64,000 nt of DNA. It comes from Thermoanaerobaculum sp. (GTDB taxonomy: Bacteria; Acidobacteriota; Thermoanaerobaculia; Multivoradales; UBA5704). The stretch is taken from positions 1 through 64,000 of the forward strand of contig JAJKHS010000100.1 in the NCBI GenBank assembly GCA_021154885.1, read 5' to 3'. The position numbers and the translations under genes were made by a program. The notes under the pieces were generated by a model. It was given only the letters and a program-made list of their open reading frames with translations. It had not been told where the DNA came from and did not search any database. Below are positions 55,001 through 61,900 of this stretch, piece after piece (position 1 is the stretch's first letter; each line of letters starts with the position of its first letter).

Positions 55001-55941
55001 ACGCGGCCCTGCGCGACAACCGGCGCCCCGAGTTGCCGCCGGCGCAGCCGTACCGCGCCTACATCGAGTGGTTGCAGGGGCAGGATCTTGAATCGGCGGA
55101 GACGTTCTGGCGTACCACCTTCGCCGGCTGTGAGGTGCCGACGCCGCTGCCGGGGAGCGGCCGGCCGGACGACGTGGGCCAGATTATGGAGCGGATCGCC
55201 CAGCTCTCCGCCGAGGAGAGCCAGGCGATCCTCACCATGGCCCGCCGGAGCCGTTTAACTCTCGGCACCCTCGTCCTGGGTGCCTGGGCGCTGATGCTTC
55301 GCCGCCTCAGCGGGCGCAATGACGTGGTTTTCGGCCTCACCCTGTCGGTCCGCCCGGCGGATCTCGCCGGGGTCGAGTCCATGGTGGGCGTGCTGCTCAA
55401 CACCCTGCCGGTGCGGATCCGCTGCGCGGCGCAGGAGCGTGCGGTGAGCTGGCTGCGCGCCCTCCAGGCGCAGCAGGTAGAGATCCGCCAGCATGAGCAC
55501 AGCCCACTCGTGGATGTCCAGCAGTGGGCGGAGGTGCCGCGGGGAGTGCCGTTCTTCGAGAGCGTGGTGACGATCCAGAACTATCCCATCGACCAGTCGC
55601 TGCGGGAGCATGCGACGGACCTGGCGGTCAGAGACGTCCGTTTCCTCGAGAAGGCCACCTTCCCGTTGAGCCTCGCCCTGATGCCGGGCTCGCGGCTGCC
55701 GCTCCAGATCCGCTATGACGGCGAGCGGTTCGCCGCCTCCCAGATCGAGCGCTGGCTGGGGTATTTGCAGCGGCTCCTGGTTGCCTTTTCCGGTTTGGAG
55801 GACGAATCGCTGGGTGACCTGGATACGTTACTCGAAGAGATGGACCGGCAGGAGCGGGCTGCGCAGGAGAAGGCCTACCGGGAGATCGAAGCCGAGAAGT
55901 TCAAGAAAATCAGGCGCCGCTCGGCGCCCGTCAGTGGATGA
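37012..55941 (+). CDS. Hybrid PKS-NRPS: KS-AT-KR(degenerate)-ACP / Cy-A-MT-PCP / C-A-MT-PCP / C-A-PCP-E / C
   Basis: This 6309-aa protein starts at GTG 37012, eight bases inside the previous gene and behind AGGAAGGAG, so it is translationally coupled. A cis-AT polyketide module comes first: KS (Cys180, His316, His356), AT (GHSIGEY, Ser622; HAFH 718-721, the malonyl-CoA type), a KR remnant (about 885-1260), and a carrier (Ser1311). A heterocyclisation module follows: Cy with DYLIADAWS (1510-1518), A with the exact Cys code DLYNLSLIWK, an SAM methyltransferase (VLEIGCGTG near 2361) inserted inside A, and a carrier (Ser2784). Next is C-A-MT-PCP (HHIVSDG 2976; code DLYDFSLVWK; MT near 3834; Ser4265). 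Then C-A-PCP-E (code DAWQFGLIDK, Gln; carrier GGDS, Ser5325; E HHLVVDG near 5506). A last C domain of the D-peptidyl acceptor type (HHLLLDG 5977-5983) ends the protein, with a charged tail EKFKKIRRR. Confidence 0.95.
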   Translation: MADSGVGKGIAIIGLDGRFPGAPNAEELWRNLCAGVESLSRFSAEELRASGLDAARLRDPRLVPARGVLAGVEDFDAGFFGVSPREAATTDPQQRVFLECAWAALEDAGYDPATYGGLVGVYAGSALSSYAWNNLRSNPELLASLGALQLGILNGKDHLPTRVSYALNLKGPSVAVQTACSTSLVAVHLACLALLNYECDMALAGGVSIAVPQKAGYLFEEGGILSPDGHCRAFDAAARGTVMGDGAGIVVLKRLDEAVADGDRIRAVILGSAINNDGAAKVGYTAPSLDGQAEVIAAAHAVAGIDAGTITYVEAHGTGTPLGDPVEVSALTRAFRMSTDRAGYCAIGSLKTNIGHLNTAAGVAGLIKAILALEHGAIPPSLHFEQPNPRIPFAGSPFFVNARLAEWPVEGAPRRAGVSSFGIGGTNAHVVLEEAPAPEPSDAGRPWHLLVLSARTESALDTAAASLAGHLGHHPGLDLADAAYTLQVGRNRMEHRQVLVCRDAAEAVRELTAGEASRAVRRHEEARERPVAFLFPGQGAQYAGMGRELYALEPAFREQVDLCASHLTPHLGFDVRTLFDPAAAERLQETAVAQPALFVVEYALARLWAEWGVEPEVMIGHSIGEYVAACLAGVMSLPDALRLVAARGRLMGELPPGGMTAVHLPEAEVRAILPAGLEIAAVNGPALVVVAGSLAAVAAFEGELAARGIEHRRLKTSHAFHSAMMEPILEPFAQVVAAIALHEPQRDYVSNLTGRLATAAEATDPGYWVRHLRHEVRFADGVDELLREPGRVCLEIGPGRALTTLVRQHPGAQSAVAIPAMRPQTHAGSDLAWALEALGRAWLAGVHVDWQGFHRHHRRLRAGLPGYPFERQRHWIEARPDRAAGFLPAAPERIADPAGWFHARIWRRSAGHGSTAAEPGTWLLFAAPHGLGGEIRGELAARGARVVLADLARTGEAPSLLAGLRADGIAPRCCALVVESCTPGPAAAGALAALLSSLAGDAGEIPELVLVTECAEDVIGDEATSAVASDALAALAAEAARVSGLAWRCVDVGAEGARRSDRLVDELLAPGPLATLPVVALRHGRRWLPDHEAVRLERREGAIRSDGRYLVVSGGSGAVEASLAVTAALEGAGARVLSLAADPAALSAAPELAGGLHGVVVTDCGGTAARTLAALDAALGDRVLDFRLALAPFVTAARARPCWRIASWQVAAEAGDGWALTPAEAAEAFVRLLSWQGEEHLVVSPRDPSGPAPAAEPASAAVPQMPAPEGRSGHVAPRNPVERDLAAIWEHFLGVAPVGVFDSFLELGGHSLLATRVAARMREVFAVDVPLSSLFEAPHLAALAADVAARQDALRGPGAAEQGPAPRLLADPAARHESFPLTEVQQAYWIGRGAAFELGNVAAHSYLEVEVRSLDLPRLNAALHRLIDRHEMLRAVVTPDGRQRILAEVPAYQIAVDDLRGVAPEAAGATLAETRRRLAQEVVPTDRWPLFAVRASLLEGGVTRLHIRLDYLIADAWSARILARDAGALYADPGSALPPLDVSFRDYVLSLAALRETAEHRRALDYWQGRLAALPPAPDLPLAVSPTTLARPRFERRRAALPAALWAELKRRFAATDLAPSAALAAVFAEILTGWSKSPRFTINLTLFNRLPVHPQVAELVGDFTSLTLLAVDNEAADGFLARARRLQRQLWRDLDHQSVSAVQVLRELAQSRGELARGAMPVVFTSTLSMSGGPAGGDAAAPISDPVEVVYSLNQGPQVWIDHQVSERAGELVFNWDSVEGLFPPGLIDAMFGAYRALLESLARSDEAWAVAPLPLLPAAQLEQRAAVNATAAPLTGDLLHTLFREQAARRPEATAVVGGDRRLTYGELAARAGWLGRRLREMGARRNTLVAVVMEKGWEQVAAVLGVLESGAAYLPLDPALPAERLGYLLAHGEVGIALTQSWLEDRLDWPAGIARLAVDREPAPEGAELLEIVQEPGDLAYVIYTSGSTGLPKGVMIDHRGAVNTLLDVNRRFTVGAEDAVLAISSLSFDLSVYDIFGLLAAGGRVIVPEPGTSRDAGRWVELLRREGVTLWNTVPALLEMLVEHAAGRPGLLPPALRLALLSGDWIPLSLPDRARQLLQDLQVVSLGGATEASIWSILYPIGEVAAGWKSVPYGRPMVNQTFAVLDGQLEPRPVWVPGQLYIGGAGVALGYWRDEERTAASFIHHPRTGERLYRTGDLGRYLPDGTIEFLGREDFQVKIQGFRIELGEIEAALAHHPAVRDSVVAAVGAPQGDRRLVAYVVPGPAPLAAHSAEAESEQVAQWRVLFDETYGASAGEAATFDIAGWKSSYGGDIPAEEMHRWVAATVERILALRPRRVLEIGCGTGLLLFRVAPSCEVYRGTDLSAAALASIRRQIAAAGLDLPQLHLAQATADDFSGIEPGSFDLVVINSVVQYFPDVDYLLRVLTGAAAAVAPGGHVFVGDVRDLPTLPVFQAAIELAQALADLSREELRRRIEQRTAQEEELVVAPDLFRALGRHLPAVRWAAVEPKRGRDRNELVDYRYDVTLEIGPPAAPREVRWLDWEEAGGSLAALRGRWLAGADEPLAVRGLSNARIAADLAALTGTPEGAAGTAAAVDPEDLWSLAAELSCEITLEVSGEARPGALDVVLWRPAAVDSPFPLWSGPDPLSAAPDWKSWANDPLRPKLARTLVPELRTYLRRKLPEYMVPAAFVVLDRLPLTANGKVDRSALPAPGTDAAAGRGTHVAPRTATEQVVAEVWAQVLRVERVGAEDGFFDLGGHSLLAIQVLSRLRDVLQVEVPVHALFESPTVAGLAQEIDAIRQRTAPEDGGRLRPVSRDQRLPLSFSQRRLWFLDQLVPGNAFYNIPAGVRLKGRADLRALAAALNEIVRRHESLRTTFAEAEGQPYQVIAPQLDLAVPQVELRHLPDAAGEAEIVRLMAQETQRPFDLAAGPLLRAIILLRAANDFVLLLTVHHIVSDGWSMGVLYRELGALYEAFTAGRPSPLPALPIQYADFAYWQHQALLGELREVHLSFWREQLAGLPVLELPTDRPRPRFESFRGAVASTTLDRSLVQALKAFSQRSEAATLFMTLLAGFKVLLARYSRQPEIVAGSAAAARNRPELEGLIGFFLNMLVLRTDLSGDPGFGEAVRRVRQVTLDAYAHQDLPFEILVDELHPERDPSRNPLCQVLLMYQNYPVEERGLEGYSLSLMKVDSGTAKFDLVLFVDDVEQGLQAKFEYNTDLFDGTTVRRMLRQLEILLRSAVASPEQPVTELALIDDVERHQLLAEWNDTERPYAAADRIEDLFERAAARHPEAVAVVSDDGELTYRELDEQANQLAWQLTALGVGPGRHVAIYLERSAAMIPALLGVLKAGGAYVPLEVTYPEARIEWILDRLDVRWMVTQESLLPTVRSLAAGALDVVCLDPSGGAAALAAQPRHRPARPTVADGMAYVIFTSGSTGTPKGVMVRHAAVVNLIDWINREHRIGPRDRVLFVTSLCFDLSVYDVFGLLAAGGSIRVVSAADVRDPQRLLQILTTEPVTFWDSAPATLQQLAPYFPATPCHIALRRVFLSGDWIPLGLPDQVRASFPGTTVISLGGATEATVWSNSFPVGEVEPHWVSIPYGRPMQNARYHALDAELAPAPIGVPGDLYIAGDCLSTGYEDPVLTAEKYLPDPSPDRPGARLYKTGDLVRHLPDGNLEFLGRADQQVKVRGFRIELGEIESVLARHPAVVDAVVAVREDEPGDQRLVAYAVPRHGGAVSTASEEDWRLRIAEWQAIYDNIYGDPAAALDPTFNIAGWRSSYTGQALPAGEMREWVDDTVSRILALRPQRVLEIGCGTGLLLFRVAPHCRSYWATDFSRTALQAIRRTLDSPGLELPQVRLFERLADDFDGLQAGSFDLVIINSVVQYFPGIEYLARVVSGAAGLLAPGGHLLVGDVRSLPLLPTFHASVQLHQASSDLAAESLRQLTREGVAREEELVVDPAFFAGIERLVPGLDPARILLKRGACDNELNRFRYDVILAAVSGEPRVPEPCRWLAWEEEGWTFPVFAQFLDETLPSLLGIYGVPNARLAVDLELERLLAVPDGPATAGDLREALAALPERGVDPSELWRLGESLGFAVEISWSVAGKGRFDAIFRDSRRAWQPVAVPRSMAAPERLADLANDPLQARAEQRLASTLRTWLQQHLPPYMMPSDFVLLEALPLTANGKLDRRALPAPSRRSGRAMGAPRNPLEQKLVEIWAEVLGIEQVGVHDNFFELGGHSLLATQVMARATQALGEEIPLRSLFENPTVAGLAASFGRSQGAAHMAALPRIEPVPRDRPVPLSYSQLRLWLLDRLSPGNVAYSIPTALRMEGNLAPAALAASLSEIVRRHEVLRTTFVLDGDEPVQVIAPALPLPVAIVDLSGLPAERRNAVALGLKAADAARPFDLAVGPLLRVCLLRFGEREHWALASLHHIVGDGWSVGLFIRELAALYEAAITGRPSPLLPLPVQYADYAHWQRQTLRGARLAALVDYWRQHLTGAPAVLDLPLDRPRPAVQTYAGDLLSVLVPGEVVERLRAIGRAEASTLFMSLLAAFGALLRRSTRAEDLVIGTSIAGRTQVEIEGLIGFFVNTLALRLDTSGDPELSTLLRQTRETALGAFANQDLPFEKLVDELQPERSLSHSPLFQVIVVLQNAAWSSLELPGVSLGQVTSGAPTAKYDLTLLAEERDDQLAVMAEYNTDLFDRATMARLLSHLARLLESAAAEPHRRLSELGLMSTPEEHQLLREWNDSQVARPDVPPCLHELFAAQARRTPGAVAVRAGDATLSYGELERRANQLARHLRARGIGVESRVGVCVERSLEMMVALLGILKAGAAYVPLDPAHPVPRLAQMLEDAGVQVGVTLGRLKAGLPPGTAEWILLDTDGPSIERWSGEPVAGGAGAENLAYVIYTSGSTGRPKGVMIPHAAIANRLLWMQERFPLSPSDRVLQKTPYTFDASIWELFVPLFAGAEVVMARPGGQQEPAYMVEAMARHDVTVLQLVPSMLPLILAEKGLDECRCLRRLFCGGEALPIEACARFVERTGARVVNLYGPTETAIDASSWPYEPGAGHVIAPIGRPLSNLGVRILVEAMQPAPLGSPGELHVGGISLARGYLGRPDLTAERFVPDPFAGSPGERLYRTGDLAKWAADGNLHYLGRSDHQVKVRGFRIELSEIEEALKQEPGVREAVVLARDGASGKRLVAYLVAAAGEVLDEERLRAALGGKLPEWMVPATFVTLTSMPLNTSGKLDRSALPEPEAPRLAGAALPRTAAERKMAEIWAQVLGLDAVGIHDNFFSLGGDSILSILIASRANQAGFNLSPRLLFKHQTVAELAAAAQTGDGVRAEQDLVTGEAPLTPIQRYLLDADIADPHHYNQALLLEVRERLDLEALAAAVATLVRHHDALRLRFAQGAAGWTQSYGEGANGTFAAVDLSGLPAETRGAAMLAASTALQAGIDLGRGPLVRVVHFALGALPDRLLIVVHHLVVDGVSWRILLQDLEESYRQLARGAELPLPAKTSSFKEWAIQLAEHAQSAAVLGELDYWLDRRRAGVTHLPVDRPQGHNLSGAARIVSVSLDRETTRDLLQQVPGTYRIQSHELLLAAVASTLAQWTGSPLLLIDLEGHGREEVAGALDVSRTVGWFTAVFPVVLELAVGQDAEAALKAVKEQLRRIPRHGIGYGLLRYLTRAPEALPLRAQPQAEVSFNYLGQVDQTLAGSSPFALAAEPAGPARSPRQTRRYLLEVDAVVLGGCLQVNWTYSEAVHRRETIEALAERCRERLAGFIRHALSGAGSGCTPSDFPLARLDQAAVDRLADRDLEDVLPLSPLQLGFLFHALHAPEAGTYIQQLVSTLEGGLDVDAFERAWQEVVRRHTILRTAFVWEGLREPLQVVRRDVTLRVERLDWTGLAHHEVEVQSAAFIAEDRQRGFDLSAAPLMRLALIELPGRAFRLVWSHHHLLLDGWSVPSLLVEVFRIYAALRDNRRPELPPAQPYRAYIEWLQGQDLESAETFWRTTFAGCEVPTPLPGSGRPDDVGQIMERIAQLSAEESQAILTMARRSRLTLGTLVLGAWALMLRRLSGRNDVVFGLTLSVRPADLAGVESMVGVLLNTLPVRIRCAAQERAVSWLRALQAQQVEIRQHEHSPLVDVQQWAEVPRGVPFFESVVTIQNYPIDQSLREHATDLAVRDVRFLEKATFPLSLALMPGSRLPLQIRYDGERFAASQIERWLGYLQRLLVAFSGLEDESLGDLDTLLEEMDRQERAAQEKAYREIEAEKFKKIRRRSAPVSG
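37033..41080 (+). other. PKS module KS-AT(malonyl)-KR(degenerate)-ACP
   Basis: KS and AT have all expected active-site residues. The region about 39690-40790 keeps the N-terminal structural half of a ketoreductase and its C-terminal end (WRIASWQV...WALTPAEAAEAFVRLL). The cofactor loop is altered to SGGSGAVEAS, and the segment that should carry the catalytic Ser-Tyr-Asn is missing. The beta-keto group is therefore predicted to stay unreduced unless another enzyme acts. The carrier has the PCP-like LELGGHS. Confidence 0.85.
41140..45490 (+). other. Cy-A(Cys)-MT-PCP module
   Basis: FPLTEVQQAYWIGR and DYLIADAWS (DxxxxDxxS) define a heterocyclisation domain, and the adenylation code DLYNLSLIWK is cysteine. 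A methyltransferase of about 340 residues, with VLEIGCGTGLLLFR and FDLVVINSVVQYF, is embedded between the A8 region and the A10 NGKVD. A thiazoline with an added methyl group, or an N-methyl-Cys if cyclisation fails, is predicted. No oxidase or reductase domain is fused. Confidence 0.88.
45535..49925 (+). other. C-A-MT-PCP module, unusual code DLYDFSLVWK
   Basis: The condensation domain is ordinary (HHIVSDGWS), not Cy. The A domain belongs to the same GGATEA subfamily as the Cys domain before it, but has Asp at 278 and Phe at 299. The embedded methyltransferase (VLEIGCGTGLLLFR, FDLVIINSVVQYF) closely resembles the one in the previous module. The residue is predicted to be methylated; its identity is not assigned. 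Confidence 0.8.
49980..54470 (+). other. C-A(Gln)-PCP-E module
   Basis: The pocket strands FDASIWELF, VLQLVPSM, LFCGGEA and NLYGPTETAIDASS give DAWQFGLIDK, a glutamine code. The GGDS carrier is followed by a complete epimerase (PLTPIQRYLL, HHLVVDGVS, GWFTAVFPV, SFNYLGQ), so D-Gln is expected. Confidence 0.85.
54520..55830 (+). other. Stand-alone C-terminal condensation domain after E
   Basis: VLPLSPLQLGFLFH and HHLLLDGWS identify a condensation domain that accepts a D-residue donor, as expected after an epimerase. It is not followed by an A domain in the same protein, so it must act together with the A-PCP of the next protein. Confidence 0.88.
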
Positions 55942-55976
55942 AGCAGGGTCCGTAAGGCGGTATTGGAGAAGAGCCT

Positions 55977-58900
55977 ATGAAGCCAGAGGTCGTTCAAGGA
56001 TTTCGGTTCTCGCCCCAGCAGGAAAGAGTCTGGCTGCTGCGGAGAATCGAAAGCGGGGATCCGTACCGGACCGCGTGCGCGGTGCGCATCCATGGACCTC
56101 TCGATCCCGAGGCGCTCGCCGCCGCAGCCCGCCGGGCCGTCGAGCGCAATGAGATCCTGCGGACCGTCTTTCGGAGCCTTCCCGGAGCCTCCATCCCTGT
56201 CCAGGTGATCCTGGACGAGCCCGCACTGGCATTCCGGGCCGTCGATCTGAGCGATCTGCGGGCAGAGGAACGGGAGACCTGGCTGTGGGAGCTCCAGAGG
56301 GAAGCGAACGGGCCGTTCGACCTGGAGGACGGGCCGTTGCTGCGCCTCGTCCTCGCCCGACTCTCGCCCAACGAGCACCGGCTCTTCTTGACCCTGCACG
56401 CGCTCTGCGGCGACGCGGCCACCCTGCTCAACCTGGTGGGCCAGATCGGCCGCGACTGCTCCTCGATGGGAGAGGGCGAGGAACCGCTCCAGTATGCCGA
56501 TCTCGCCGAGTTCTTCAACGAGCTACTGGAAACGGAGGAGATGGCGGCCGGCCGGGAGTACTGGCTGGAGAGGCAGCTCGCCGCCGTCCTCGACCTCACC
56601 CTGCCCTTCGACGGGACGGGCGATCCGTTCACCGCGCCGCCGGCCGGCCTCGCCGTCGCCGCGATCGACGGCAGGCTGCGGGCGCGCCTCGACGACTTTG
56701 CCCGGGTCTCCGCGGCACCTCTCGCCAATGTGCTGCTGGGCGCCTGGGTAACCCTGCTCTGGCGGCTCACCGGACGGGTGGATCTCGCCATCGCCACGGT
56801 CCATGATGGGCGCGCCTACGAGGGCCTGGACGCGGCGCTCGGCCTGTTCGCCCGCTGTTTGCCCATCTTCTGCCGTCTGGCGCCAGAGCTGTCGTTCGCT
56901 GAGCTGCTGGCGAAGATCGAAAGCGAGAGGTCGGAGGCGAACCGTTGGCAGGGGAGCTTCTCATGGCGGCTCCTCGAAAAGGGCTGGGCGGCCGAGGATC
57001 CGATCCCGACCTCTTTCCTCGCCTTCACCTTCACCGAGCTCCCCGCGGCCCGGCGCTACGGCGAGCTGAGCTTCGCCATCGAGCAGCTCGGTGCCACGAT
57101 CGACCGCGGCCGGCTCGAGCTGACCTGCGCGGCGGGCTCGGAACGCATCGACCTGCAACTGCAGGCATCTCCGGCCTTGTGCTCGCCTGTCGAGGCTCAG
57201 CGACTCCTCGTCCAGTTGACCGCTCTCCTGGACTCTGCGGTCGCCAGCCCACTGCAGCGGATTGGCGAGCTCCCGGTCCTCACCGAGGCCGAGCGGCACC
57301 AGCTACTGACCGAGAGCAATGACACCGACTTCGAGCTCGGTGCCGAGGAGCGGCTGCACGAGCTCGTCGCGCGCCAGTGCCGCGAGACGCCGGATCGCAT
57401 CGCCGCGGTGGAGGAGGGGGGCACGCTGACCTTCGGCGCTCTCGATGCTCAGGCCGGACGGATCGCCGGCGAGCTCCTGCTGCGCGGGATTCGTACGGAC
57501 GAGCTCGTCGGCATCTGCCTCGATCGGTCGTTGGAGATGCTGGTGGCCATCCTCGGAGTGCTCAAGGCGGGGGCGGCCTATCTGCCGCTCGACCCTGACT
57601 ATCCTCGGGACCGCCTGGCATTCATGATCGCCGACGCACGGCCGCGCCTGATCATGACTCAGAGGAGCCTGCGACACGGCTTGGAGTCCCATGGCGTCCC
57701 CACCCTGGTCGTGGACGAGGATCGGAGCGCGGCCCCGGCCGGCGAGCTGCCGCAGGCGGCCGGCCTGGCGACGGCCGACAACCTGGCGTACGTGATCTAC
57801 ACCTCCGGCTCGACGGGCCGTCCGAAGGGTGTCGCCGTCTCTCACCGAGCAATCGCCAACCGGCTGCTCTGGATGCAGCGGCACTTCCCGATTGGGGAGG
57901 AAGACGGCGTCGTCCTCAAGACGGCGTTCGGCTTCGACGCCTCGATCTGGGAGATCTTCGTCCCTCTCCTCGCCGGGGCTCGTGTGATCGTCGCGCGGCC
58001 GGGCGGCCATCAGGACAGCACCTATCTCGTGCGGCTCGTCCGCGAGCAGCAGGCGACGGTGCTCCAGCTCGTTCCCTCGATGCTGCGGGTGGTGGTCGAG
58101 GAGTCGGAGCTGCCGGAGTGCGCCTCGCTGCGCCGGCTCTTCTGCGGCGGTGAGGCGTTTCCCGGCGAGCTTCAGCGCCGTTTCGCCACCCGCCACGGCG
58201 CCGAGTTGCACAACCTCTATGGCCCGACCGAGGCGGCGATCGACGCCGCGCACTGGACGTGCCGGCCGGACGACGCGCCGGCCGTGCTCCCCCTGGGCCA
58301 GCCGCTGGCGAACGTCCGGGTCTACGTCCTGAGCCCACGGCTCGTGCCCGTGCCGCGCGGTGTGGCGGGTGAGCTGTGCATCGGCGGCCGCGGCCTCGCC
58401 CGCGGCTACCTGGGCCGGCCGGACCTCACGGCGGGACGCTTCGTGCCCGATGCCCAGAGCGGCCGGCCGGGGGAGCGCCTCTACCGCACAGGCGACCTGG
58501 CCCGGCAGCGCGCCGACGGCGCCCTGGAGTTCCTCGGCCGCATCGACCAGCAGGTCAAGATTCGCGGCTACCGCGTCGAGCTGGGAGAGATCGAGGCTTC
58601 CCTGGCGCGCCATCCCGCGGTGGCGCAGGCGGCGGTGGCCCTGCGCTCCGACGAGAGGGGAGACCGGTTGATCGCCTACGCGGTGCTCCGCGGCGCGGCG
58701 GTGGAGCCGGCGGAGCTGCGCGCCCTTCTCGCCGGCTCGCTGCCCGAGCCCATGGTGCCGGCGGTGGTGGTGGTCCTGTCCGCCCTGCCTTTCCTGCCCA
58801 ATGGCAAGCTCGACCGCAGCGCTCTTCCGGAGCCGCCGGACACCGCTACGGCGGGAGCCGGCAAGGAGGCGCCGCGCAACCTCACCGAGGAGCTGCTGGT

Positions 58901-61900
58901 CGGGATCTGGAGCGATGTCCTTGGCGCCGCCGGCATCGGTATCCGCGACAGCTTCTTCGATCTCGGCGGGCATTCGATCTCGGCGACCCAGATGGCGGCG
59001 CGCGTCCGCGCCGCCTTCGGCGTGGACCTGACGCTACGCGCCTTTTTCGACCACCCCACCATCGCCGAGATCGCAGCGACCGTCGACGCGATGCGGCGCG
59101 CGGGCCAGGCGCGCAGCACGCCGCCGATGGAGCCCCTGTCGCGTGACCTCCCGCTGCCGCTGTCGTTCGCCCAGCGGCGGCTCTGGTTCCTCGACCAGCT
59201 CCAGCCGGGCAATACGGCGTACAACGTCGGTCTCGCCTTTTCTCTGGCCGGCCGCCTGAGCCTGCCGGCCCTCGCCGCCGCCTTGAACGCAGTGGTGCAG
59301 CGCCACGAGGTGCTGCGGACGACGTTCCCGTCCGGTGACGGCGAGCCGGTGCAGGTGGCTGCGGCTGCGCTCGATCTGGCGCTGCCTGTGGTCGACCTGC
59401 GCGGGCTGCCGGAGGCTGTGCGCGATGGGGTCGTCCAGCGACTGGCGTCGGCGGCGGCGGGTCTCCCCTTCGACCTGGCCCACGGACCGCTCGTGCGCGC
59501 CCTGGCGCTGCGCACCGGAGACGCCGAGCTCACCGCGGTCCTCGCCCTCCATCACATCGTGACCGACGGCTGGTCGACGGGAATCCTGCTGCGCGAGATC
59601 GCCGAGCTCTACCGGGCAGCGGTGCAGCGGCGGCCGGCGGACCTGCCGGAGCTGCCGATCCAGTACGCCGACTTCGCGCACTGGCAGCGGCGGTGGCTGC
59701 AGGGGGAGGAGCTGGACGCCCAGCTCGCCTACTGGCGTGAGCGGCTCGCCGCTCTGCCGGTGCTCCAGCTCCCCACCGATCACCCGCGGCCGGCTCTCCA
59801 GACCTTTCGCGGCGCGACTCAGCCCGTGCTCTTGCCGGCGGCCACGACGGAACGCCTGGCGCTCCTGGGGCGCCAGCACGGCGCCAGCCTGTTCATGGCG
59901 CTGGCCGCCGCCTTCGACCTGCTCCTCGCCCGTCTCAGCGGCAGCCGCGACGTCGCCATCGGGTTCCCCGTGGCCGGCCGCGCCCGCCCGGAGGTCGAGG
60001 CTCTCATCGGCCTCTTCGTCAACACCCTGGTGCTGCGGACCGATCTCACAGGGAATCCCGGTTTGGAGACCGTCGTCGAGCGGATCCAGGGGGAGGTGCT
60101 CGCTGCCTCTGCCTACCAGGACCTGCCGTTCGAGCGCCTGGTCGAGTCGCTCCAGATCGAGCGCGACCTCAGCCAGAACCCGATCTTCCAGGTGATGCTC
60201 ATCCTCCAGAACCGGCCGCGCCGGGAGCTCGAAATCGAAGGGTTGACACTCCGCACCCTGCCGGTGAAGACGGGCACCGCCAAGCTCGACCTTTCCCTCG
60301 ACCTGGTGGAGACGGCGAACGGCCTGGTGGGCGCGTTCGAGTACAACTCCGATCTCTTCGAGCCGGCCACCATGGAGCGGTGGGCGCGGCATTTTGCCCA
60401 CCTGTTGGAGTCGGCGCTGGCGACCCCGGAGCGGCCCTTCCCGGAGCTCGACCTGCTGGGCGAGGCGGAACGCCGGCAGATCCTCGAAGGATGGAACGAC
60501 ACCGCGGTGAGCTACCGGTTGCAGCCGCTCCATCACCTGATCGAGGAGCAGGTGGCGCGTGCTCCCGAGGCCCTGGCCCTGGTCGGCGAGGGCGAGCGCC
60601 TGTCCTACGCCGAGATGGACCGCCGCGCCGGCCTGTGGGCGCGCCATCTGGGGAGCCTCGGCGTCGGTCCGGACACACCGGTGGGGATCTGCGCCGAGCG
60701 CTCGGTGGAGATGGTCATCGGGCTGCTCGCGATCCTCAAGGCCGGCGGCGCCTATCTCCCGCTGGATCCCAGGTACCCCCGGGAGCGCCTGGCGTTCGTG
60801 ATGAGAGACGCCGGCCTCGAGCTCGTCCTCACCCAGGAGCGGCTCCGCGGCGACCTGCCGGAGGAGGGGGTCCGGTACCTCTACCTGGACGGTGAGCCGC
60901 CGGCCGGCCCCGGAGCGGTGGTGCCGGCCGAGGTCGATCTCGCCAACCTGGCCTACATCATCTACACCTCGGGCTCGACCGGGTTCCCCAAGGGCGCCAT
61001 GGTCGCGCACGCCGGCATCGCCAACCGGCTGCTCTGGATGCAGGACGCCTACCCGCTGGGCGCGGACGATCGGGTCCTCCAGAAGACCCCCTACACCTTC
61101 GACGTCTCGGTCTGGGAGCTCTTCTGGCCGCTGCTCGCCGGTGCAACCCTGGTGATCGCCCGGCCGGAGGGGCACAGGGACAGCGCCTACCTGGTGTCGC
61201 TGATCGCCGCGGAGCAGGTCACCACGCTGCACTTCGTGCCCTCGATGCTCCAGGTCTTCCTGGAGGAGCCGCGAGCCGCGGAGTGCCGGTCCCTGCGGCG
61301 CATCCTCTGCAGCGGCGAGGCCCTGCCCGTCGAGGTGGCGAACCGCTGCCTCGCCCGCTTCGCCGCTTGCGGCACTGAGCTGCACAACCTTTACGGGCCC
61401 ACGGAGGCCTCGGTGGACGTGAGCTTCTGGGCCTGCCGTCCCGCGGAGCGGATGCAAACGACGCCGATCGGCCGGCCCATTGCGAATCTGCGGCTCTACG
61501 TCGTCGACACGGAGCTGCTGCCGGTGGCTCGCGGCGTGCCGGGCGAGCTGCTGATCGGCGGCGCCGGCCTCGGCCGGGGCTATCTCGGACGACCGGATCT
61601 GACCGCGGAGCGGTTCATCCCCGATCCGTTCGCCGCCGAGCCGGGGGGCCGGCTCTACCGTACCGGCGACCTCGCGCGCTTCCTGCCGGAGGGCGATGTC
61701 GAGTTCCGGGGCCGCATCGACTTCCAGGTGAAGATCCGCGGCTTCCGGATCGAGCTCGGCGAGATCGAGGCCGTGCTGGAGCGCCACCCCGCCGTCCGCC
61801 AAGCGGTGGTGGTCGCTGGCGACCAGCGCCTGGTGGCCTACGCGGTGCCGGGGGAGGGGGCTGCGCCGGCGCCAGCCGAGCTGCGGGCGCACCTCGCTGC

